Below, in pieces: positions 55,233-64,000 of a DNA stretch of 64,000 nt. Source of the stretch: Chytridium lagenaria (taxonomy: Eukaryota; Chytridiomycota; Chytridiomycetes; Chytridiales; Chytridiaceae); the NCBI GenBank assembly GCA_025449115.1, contig JAHLKC010000011.1, positions 186,001-250,000 of the forward strand, read 5' to 3'. Under the pieces are notes generated by a model. The model saw only the letters and a program-made list of their open reading frames with translations. It made no database searches and had not been told where the DNA came from. Numbering within the stretch: position 1 is the stretch's first letter; each line of letters starts with the position of its first letter. The translations under genes were made by a program, and so were the position numbers.

Positions 55233-58200
55233 ATGCTTGGAGGAGGGAAGGCGGGACTCCCAGCGGCCGCGGGAGGCCCTTCACGGATGGAAGAGGACGA
55301 TCCAAATGACCAGGATACTATGCGGAAACGACTGGAAGAATTCAAGAGAAGAAAAGCACTGGAAAAGATAAAGTCTGTGTTAGAGCTGTTAAACAATCGT
55401 TGTGCTTCAAGCATAGCACACCTCTTTGCCCTCCCGTCAAATAGATGCTGCTCTATCTTTTGTTCCAAAGCTCGAAGAGTCGAAGAGAATTAACAGGAGT
55501 TTGATAATGGCAATGATGTGGCTAGTGAGACCTGGAGGCGCCATTACGATGTTGCCCACTTCTGTGCTGGTTTGAGCGCGTTGCCCCAACAAGCGTTTTA
55601 TGCGTTACAAATGTCCATTCATCCTGCTGTCTTTCCGTATCTTGTTCTTTTTCTTCTTTATTCTGTAATGCATATCTCCGCTCTTTACTAATAACTGGAA
55701 TTGACGAACTTACAACTCACTGTTTCCACAGACAAAAAGCTGATCGACAACGAGGAGTTGACCCCCGGAGCTTTGTGGTGCCTCCCGCAAAAAAGGATGT
55801 CATCCCAGAGATTGTTCCAAGCATCATGAACGATGCTCCTGCTCCTGCTCCTGCTCCTCCCGTCGCTGCCCCAATCGCACCAAAAACCTGCTCGCCCCGT
55901 CTCAGCAATGGTTACCCGAGCTACCGCTGCAACAACCAAAGCTCCTCAACAGGCGCAACAAGTCACCGCGGCCTCAAATCCATCAGGCCATGGAGGCAGG
56001 AAAATACAAGCTTCACAATCACTCCCTTCGACAATACACTCAATAGCTCCTGTTGGAGCGGTCCCATCTAAACAACAACAGGTTGAGCATCAATTAAAAG
56101 ATAAAGACTAACGATTTATAACAGGTCGCACCGCCAGCTGTGAAGGCGGGTGCGTTAAAGAAAGTTCCGAGTCGATCCAATCTTCCAACAAGCAGCTCTA
56201 TGGGTGGAGTGGGGCAGCACCCATAGCTCAAAAAGCACCTGCCGCTGCGAAGGTGCAGACTGCTGTAAATGTGGTCTCATCTAAGCCCGCGAACGCTGTT
56301 GTGAAGACAACTCGGCCTACTTTTGCAAGCAATGTAAGCGATAACTTTTATATCAGTGCAGAGACGCTTCAAGGTATCCAAGGGCTCTCCCAGGGAAGCT
56401 CGATGAATTATTCCTCGCAAGCTACCGCATCCGTGGCAGGAGCAGGTGATAAAGCTATTGCAAAACGGTAATTTTTTATGAGTTTCTGCAACCTATCGTC
56501 CCCTTCAAATGCCTAATTTCTCCATAGGACATCTAAATCAAACCTTTTGGAGAATCATTCACGGACGAATGCTGTCATGATGACGGACCGTGTTGCCATG
56601 ATGACTCGCCAGACCCAAACTGAAATGTCAGCGCTCGTGGACGATAATGACGAGAATTGGAATCTTAAAGTTAAGATGGTGGAACTCTTTGAGGAAGCCG
56701 ACAGGCGCGCGAAGTCGGACTCCGATAAAAGAATCGCTGCACAATGTCTTCGCATGTTTGTCTCCATGCTTGACGCGGGTAAGTGCATGCAGTCTTCTGA
56801 GCAGTTTGTTGCCGTCTTGGATTGTTATCCGGTCACTGTTAATGCTTATCTTTGTAGTCACCAATTCTCCACATGCTTCTAAAAGCTCGACCTCCAAGTC
56901 ATTGCCAGCCCTCTCTGCAGCGAAATTACCAACTGACGGCGAGCGAGGTAGCATGGTTGATGCTCGCTCCAATGGCAAGCCGTCGGCTCATACCGATTGG
57001 GATGATCAAAGCTCCCAAGGCTCTTCACCCGTCGGTGGGCGCGGTTCAAAAACTCTTCTCGCTGGACCTGGCCGCACTCCTCAGTTTCGCCCCGGCGCTT
57101 TTCGGTCTTCTGACCAGGCCAAATACACGCCTCACGATGACGACGATGACGATGACGTTGAAGAGGAAATGGCTACGGCGGAGGACGATGAATTGAGCAT
57201 GCAAGAGCTTGAGGTACCCTCCTCGGTACGATCAGCGGGATCCGTATCGTCTCGCGGAAGCAGTGGGAAGAAGGGGGGTGATTCGGTGGGTCGTTACCGT
57301 GCCACCGCACCTGGTGTTAGGCCACGTGTCGGACACCTTGAGGAAGACAGCGAAATCTCGGAGCCGCCTAAGTCCAAGTTTTTAGAGGACATGGAGGCTG
57401 AAGAACGTGAGAGAAAAAAATTGGCGGCGAGTCCGTCTATTCGCCCTTCTCCTGCTGCAAGGAGAGCGACTACTCAATTTCAAGTTCAGTTCCCATCTGG
57501 GGATGGGGATGATGAGAGTGGTGATGAGCACCATGCTGCTGTCGAAGGCATTTCTTCTGCTTTGTATCGAGTAAGGTTTGGAGATGAGATTCGTGGAACG
57601 CCGACAGGATCTCCCAGGACTATGAAAGAGATGGATGTCGCGTTGAACGATGGAACGTCTGAGAAGCATCATGAGGCCCTTTGGAAGAACCACCGTGGAG
57701 GCAATGGGCTTCGTAGGACTGCTGGACACACTCCTGGACCGCCTCTTCGCACTACGTACAACGATGACGAAGAGGACGAGGACGAGGCGGCGTTAGACGA
57801 GGAAGAGTTCGGAATGGACGACAAGGAGGAAGAGGATGATGAGAATATTGAGGATGCCGAGTATGATTCGAGATTTGAACCGTTCCCGAGGTCCCGCCCG
57901 ACACTTGGAGCTTCAGGGACTCCTCGAGGTGCTGGTATTTCTGGTGGACATCTCTCAAGGCGAAGACCTCCGATTTTGGATGATCCTGGGATGCTTTCTA
58001 TTGTCGGCATGCTGAATGGTATGCAGCTTGGGGATCCGTCTGCCGCAGCCGCTGTATTTCATGCAAATGGAGGGGAGCCGGCGAGTGCACCGTCACCTGC
58101 TGTTGCTGACAGGATGGGAAGGGTTGCGATACGGAAGCATGGGCAGGCTGAGATCAGGGTTGGGCCGGATGAGGTTGATGGCGGAACATGTGTGGTGTTG

Positions 58201-59000
58201 ACACCAAGGAGGGCATCCAAAAAGGAGCGGGAGGGTATGCATATTGTCTTTTCTTGTCCTCGACTGACCTTGTTCTGATCTTGTAGAGCTTGGGGTAGAT
58301 TCTGTGGTCACAAGTGCTCGACGTTCGCTCAGGCTTTTCAGGGAAGATATTCTTAAGCCTACTACCGCGTCAATGACTTCTACGGATTCCGAGGAGGTCC
58401 CGACAACCATGACAAAGGATGAGAAATTCATCCCTTATCATTCCAGCCGCATTGGAAATCTTCAGCCCTATGAGATGGCACAGGTTCATCAGATTCTAGA
58501 CAACCACGGCTTGGCCTATGTACCCAACGAGGTGAGCTTTACGCCCTTGTATTTGGTCAAGGATGTATTATCTGATATATTTTATTATCCTGCAGCGTCT
58601 CCAAGAAGAACCAATCCCCTCGGCCAGACCCACTGGTTTCCTAAATCATAACCGCACTCACTACACATCCGCCACTACCACCGCCCCGTCTCTTGCCATC
58701 AAGACCGCCGCTGGCCGCACCCCTCGCACTGCTGCGGTTATGGCTGATGATGAGGCTGAATCAACGCCCGCTTCTGGTGGCGCGAACTCCCAGGCCCCCG
58801 GGTCTGCGACTGTGGGGCCTAGGGATGTGCGTCGAGCCAATGTTTTGACTCCTGGTGGGTCTCGGGCGAATGTGATGGTGCAGGGAGGTGCAGATGGAAC
58901 ACCGTTGACGAGGTCTAGGTCGGCTTTGTTGAAGACGCGTGGAGTGACAACGTCGGCATTGGATGACCCTGAGGCCACGCCAAGAGCGTCAAGAAGTTAA
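55233..59000 (+). CDS. Disordered acidic protein, CKAP2-like C-terminus
   Basis: The start MLGGGKAGLPAAAGGPSRME is followed by a charged helix (DTMRKRLEEFKRRKALEKIK). Small Ala/Gln/Pro-rich exons lie between 55730 and 56470. A helical segment follows (LKVKMVELFEEADRRAKSDS, DKRIAAQCLRMFVSMLDAG; 56650-56780). A long acidic region contains DDDDDDDVEEEMATAEDDE (57137-57200) and DDEEDEDEAALDEEEFGMDD. The C-terminal exons carry VVLTPRRASKKERE, then VVTSARRSLRLFREDI and ILDNHGLAYVPNE near 58295-58530, a pattern reminiscent of the C-terminal domain of CKAP2-type spindle proteins. The protein ends at 59000. Introns with GT-AG ends lie near 56782-56858, 58230-58287 and 58531-58594. A microtubule or spindle role is a tentative inference. 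Confidence 0.5.
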
Positions 59001-59600
59001 ATATCGGGTGTTGTGCTTGAAAAAAAAAATTGTGTATGAAGAAACTTTGGTAGCTTTTAGTATTGGTGCGTTCCATTTTCTTAATCTGAGCTTTGCTTTT
59101 ATTGAAGTTCACCGTCTTTTTTTGTGCTTATCCTCAACGCAATTTTTGCGCTGTGGATTTTTTCGGACGTCCCATAATCCTTTGCTTTGAGAGTGTTAAT
59201 CTTTTCATAACTTGGGAATGTGCATTTCCTCTCTAAAGCGTTGTTGTTGATTTTTCTTTTGTCTCTTGACTGAAGTTGTATTTATGTGCTGTCGGGAACC
59301 AGAATTTATTCACATTTACCCAAAAATCCCATTTGCTTTTCTTAGTTTTGCTCCCGTTTTCATCATGTGGTGGATATTATTGAAAGGCGAGGAATTACAA
59401 AAAAGAGGAAATATGGATGGAGAGAAGGAGGAGGTATCAGAAAGCAATAGATGTTCATGAATCATCGTTTTCTGTTCGATGAAGGAAGCAGTAGAGGTAA
59501 ACGGAATAACAAAGGCTGATGCTACGTTGAATTGGCAATAAGGCTGGCAAACTAAGGACTGGGTGAAGAGGGCGGTGTAAGAATAAACCAAAAAGTCACT
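59001..59600. other. Intergenic region between convergent genes
   Basis: T-rich DNA between the stop at 59000 and the Vam7-like stop at 59601. It should hold both 3' ends. No gene was recognised. Confidence 0.5.
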
Positions 59601-60963
59601 TCACTTTCGTCCAGCGACGTAATCAAGCTTTTTTGACGAAATCTTGAGGTTGTCGGAAACCTTGGTAACGCCCTCATCGAGGTCCTCCAACAATTGATTC
59701 TGCAAATCGAGCTCCTGCCCAATCGCCAACCCAATCTGTTGTTGCCTCTTCACAATTTTAGAAAGCACCTCCAGCGCCTCGTCCTGTTCGTTCATAGTAG
59801 TTTTTTGAAGCACAAGCAGCCCTTGATTATCAAGCGATCTTGTGACTTCTGTCTCCTTTGCGACTATATTGCCAAACTTTCTGCCTGACCTTGAAGAGAT
59901 GCTGGCTGTGCCAGAGGTGATTGTGTTACTGGATGCGCGGGATCCTGGGGTGCCGTTTATGGAGGAGGATGAACCGAGGTCTGTAGACGAAAGGCTGTGA
60001 GAAAAGAGCTTGATAAGGCGTTCGTGCTCGTTTTGAAGGTTGAGAAGAAGGTCATTGCGGCGTTCGATTTCGCCTTTTGTAATGGATATGCGTCCGTCTG
60101 AAAACAAATCGAGTCAATAACTGTTCAAAGGTAGAGCAAAACGAATCTTATACAAAAAAAAAGATATATACTCACTGGTAGGTTTCGCCTTTTCCCTCTC
60201 CAGATTTCTATCCAGCTCCTTTAATTGCTCCTGAAGGTTGGTAATGGAACTTTGTAAAGAAGCCACCGCCTTCTTGGCTTGAATGATTGCAGACTGTGCC
60301 GCAACAGTGTCACCTGATACAGCAGATCTGTCTCTTGTCGCTGCAATCGCCCTAACCTCCCGGCACAAACTCTGGAGTCTTCGATATTCATCCATCCAAG
60401 CCTCAGTAGGAGATGGTCCGCCATCCAACGAAGAACTGGAATTGGAATTGGACATTCCCAACATTCCTTCACTGAGGGATCGACGTGCAGTGTCCGGAAT
60501 TCCCAGAAAGTCGGCCCATTCCTTACTTTTCCTCCAACGGTCGTCTCTGGATTCGAGGACCGCCATTAAAAACTGTTCGAGGCCTCGGCGTCTCTCCTCA
60601 ATCTTTGTGGGATCTGAGGATGTGGTGAAACCAAAAAGGGAAATAATGGTCTTGGGAGGAAGCGGGTATGGAGGAGGTGCATGCGGGAAGAGAGTAAGCC
60701 ATGCTGAACTGAGGCCTTCGAATTCTGTACAGTGGAAGGTGGTAGGGTGGAGAATGTGATGATTATTTAGCTTTATCACAACAACCCCAGAAGTTGGGAT
60801 GCGATAGTGGTAGGTTGGGGTTATATTACTTACCAGAGTATCTTCTATAAACGGTCCATGCTCTCACAGGCCCTGTTACTGAAACCTGATAGACGACGTG
60901 GCGGGATGGATTGTCTCTGACCTCGGCCCTAGGAATGCGGATGGCGGTAACGGGCTCTCCCAT
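59601..60963 (-). CDS. VAM7-like: PX-domain Qc-SNARE, Vam7-like
   Basis: The first exon (60963 to about 60837) starts MGEPVTAIRIPRAEVRDNPS and opens a PX domain: HVVYQVSVTGPVRAWTVYRR and YSEFEGLSSAWLTLFP, then PPKTIISLFG, IEERRRGLEQFLMAVLESRD and WRKSKEWADFLGI (about 60660-60490). PX domains bind phosphatidylinositol 3-phosphate. A coiled-coil linker leads to a C-terminal SNARE motif (MNEQDEALEVLSKIVKRQQQ; GQELDLQNQLLEDLDEGVTK) ending at 59601. There is no transmembrane segment, as in yeast Vam7, a soluble SNARE for vacuole fusion with HOPS. Introns lie near 60728-60836 and about 60100-60180. No frame break is needed. Confidence 0.85.
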
Positions 60964-61051
60964 CCTTGGACAGTTTACTGCAAGATCGCGGTAGTACAGG
61001 GATTTCGTGAAGAAACGGGCGAGGTTTATATGTATATTACTTCAAATGTTA

Positions 61052-62099
<1,048 letters not shown>

Positions 62100-62165
62100 T
62101 TTTTCAGTGCTCTTCACTTTTTCAGTCGTCCAAACAGACAATTCCAAGGTTCTTTGACAAACATC
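62100..62165. promoter_or_regulatory. Short divergent promoter region
   Basis: Only 66 bases separate the COQ5 start and the first ATG of the divergent coiled-coil gene, so both genes must share promoter elements or overlap in their 5' regions. No specific motif is clear. Confidence 0.4.
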
Positions 62166-64000
62166 ATGTTGACCGACAATCGATGCACAACAATGCAGCA
62201 GCCCAATTGCAATGATCTTTTTGACCGAGACGGTGATGATTCCAACATGGAGTTCTGGGAAAGAACTTCGAAAAAGCTGCAAAGAATGGCAAGAGACGCT
62301 TCGGCATCGCCAGAACTCCGGGAAAATAACCCAAAAGCAGTACGCTTCAACGACGACATACTGAAAGAAGCCAGGAATTTGATGGTTGGAGAGCTCATAA
62401 AGATATTGTAAGTTAATCAAAACTTCGAAAGCTTTTTTAATGATTTTAGAATGATTAATAATAACGGGAACCTAAGTCAAAAACTTAGTACACCCGCTCC
62501 GATCCCAATATCGAATCCAGGTACATATGAACCGCTATATATCTCTAATCAAAAGAATCTCGCATATTGAGAAGGAGTTGATGGGAATGTTGTCACGACC
62601 AGCTTTGAGACGTGAAGTTGGTGAAGCGTTCGATCCTTTACTGTTGAGCAGCATGCAAAGTTCTCCGTATGAAAGAAGGTTTGCCACAGATGAAATCATT
62701 ACGTCTAAGATTCCACAGAGCGCTTGATGTCCGAGAAGATCGCAGTGGTCCGAGACGCATTTGGACGATTCCTATTGAAAGCTGACCCATCCAATGTCAA
62801 ACCTAAATCATCGGGTACTGTTTATTGTTTTGTTTGCTTTTTCTTCTGTTAAGGGCTAGGACTAAGATGAAGTAGATATATTAAGTATTCAAAGTCTGAT
62901 GGAGACTGTCGAAAATGGTCTTTTGGAAATTAAGAAGAACAAAATGAAAGGTGCGAGTGTTGTATAACTTCTCTAAAAATCAAGATTACAGGCATTGTTA
63001 GCGGAAGAGAAGAGACTTGTACAAGATATATGCTTCTACGAGCATCGATTAGCTCAGCAAGAAACGTCTAGAAGCGTAGTATCATGCGTTTCGGTATCTG
63101 TGGATGATAACAGCACAAAATCCGGTAAATTATTATCATCTAAGGAGGAGTCTGCCCCTGATATCTTAAAATATCATGTAAGCAAAGCGCTTAAAACTGT
63201 AACCAATTACGTAGGACTTTGTTGCGAAACATGGAATGTACGGTGGTTGGGACGATTTAAGCCATGCTGCTTTTATGAAGCTCCGGACGAAATATGGCGT
63301 AGGTTTAGTCCTTTCAAATTCATTTTAAATAGAGTCTTCAGGCCAATAGCCCATCATTCATTCCAGCCTGCGCGTCTACCATTCCGGGAATAAGTATGCT
63401 TGAAGCAAAAACGCATGAAGAATGGTTTCGAAAGTTTTCTAGTTTGTTCGAGGCGAAGAAAAAAAGCGCTTACGGCGTGGAAGAAGCAACGAGAAGTAGT
63501 TATAACAATTTAAAATCAAATTAACTCGAAAAGGCATCCAAAGCGGAGTTGGAGACAGCTCTGACTACAGTTGAGCCCAGCATAGAGGATAAACGGCAAC
63601 AGAAGGAGCAAGAAGAGCGTGAGAAACGACGGGATTTGATCGAAAAGTGGAAGGTTAGCATATGGAAGTTTTTTAAAAACTAAACTCAATACAGGAAGAG
63701 CAACAGCATAAAAAAGACGAGGCTGAAAAACAAGCTAGCCTTTTAAAGGAAAAAGAAGAGGCTTTGGAAAAAAAGAGGAAAGAAGAAAGAGTGAGTTATT
63801 TGTCGATTGTTTAATAATTTGATTAGTTATCGCTCAGGCAGGTTGTGGCTGAATACACTCGTGAGAAAACAGAACTCGAAGTTTTGCAAAGGATTTGCCG
63901 GGAAGAGGAAGAGAACAAGAGAAGACGCGAAAATGCACTTATGGCCGCAGAGGAGATAAAGAGATTTAAAAGCAAGGTTCTCGTTATAGCAAACGTATAC
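62166..64000 (+). CDS. CCDC112-like coiled-coil protein, partial at window end
   Basis: The first exon (MLTDNRCTTMQQPNCNDLFD; MEFWERTSKKLQRMARDASA) ends near 62408 at a GT donor. Later exons encode RISHIEKELMGMLSRPALRR (about 62550), AEEKRLVQDICFYEHRLAQQ (about 63000) and, after several short introns, long basic-acidic coiled coils: KEQEEREKRRDLIEKWK, then AEKQASLLKEKEEALEKKRK and VAEYTREKTELEVLQRICRE. The IEKWK...EE pattern and the order of short helices recall CCDC112-type proteins of centriolar satellites and flagellar bases. This identity is tentative. The gene is open at the window end. A poorly conserved stretch at about 63180-63400 may contain an intron or a frame break. Confidence 0.5.

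Overview
The window is nuclear DNA from a fungus, most likely a zoosporic (chytrid-type) one. It has genes with short GT-AG introns, AT-rich intergenic DNA, fungal families (Mpo1-like, Vam7-like, Aim19-like), a CCDC112-like coiled-coil gene expected in organisms with centrioles or flagella, and a 91-base mitochondrial atp9 fragment carrying TAG where leucine belongs, the codon reassignment known from some chytrid mitochondria. No rRNA, tRNA or CRISPR array was recognised.

Layout. 1.3-9.4 kb: a low-complexity gene (-) and a coiled-coil plus SH3 gene (+). 9.8-16.5 kb: PGM2-type sugar phosphomutase (+), a broken EEP-family hydrolase gene (-), a decayed duplicate of the PGM2 3' end, a decayed region, and a CaMK-like kinase (+). 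17.1-22.3 kb: Mpo1-like dioxygenase (-), ankyrin-repeat gene (-), unknown multi-exon gene (+). 22.3-25.8 kb: gene-poor, with the mitochondrial fragment. 25.8-27.9 kb: C2H2 zinc-finger gene. 28.7-39.4 kb: a degenerate paralogue of that gene, split by a 9.5-kb LTR retrotransposon inserted in its intron. 39.5-49.7 kb: coiled-coil gene, small unknown gene, Aim19-like gene, Sel1/TPR gene, F-box/LRR-like gene, SGNH esterase. 50-64 kb: Cys-rich/GNAT-like gene, spindle-protein-like gene, Vam7-type SNARE, COQ5, and the start of a CCDC112-like gene running off the end.

The main discovery is the retrotransposon (29710-39210). It is a Ty3/Gypsy-type element with Gag (CCHC knuckle), aspartic protease, reverse transcriptase, RNase H and integrase. 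Between RNase H and integrase, in one uninterrupted reading frame, lies a complete endonuclease/exonuclease/phosphatase (EEP, APE-like) domain with every expected catalytic motif. APE-type nucleases are the hallmark of non-LTR retrotransposons; an LTR element carrying both a DDE integrase and an APE-like nuclease is not a described architecture that I know of.

Caveat. Many genes, including conserved housekeeping ones (PGM2, Mpo1-like, COQ5) and the kinase, show single-base frame breaks, often at homopolymers. The retrotransposon shows the same breaks although its two LTRs differ only by two indels. This pattern suggests indel errors in the sequence, so frame breaks here should not be read as pseudogenes without checking reads. 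Multi-exon CDS coordinates give the outer limits of the gene.
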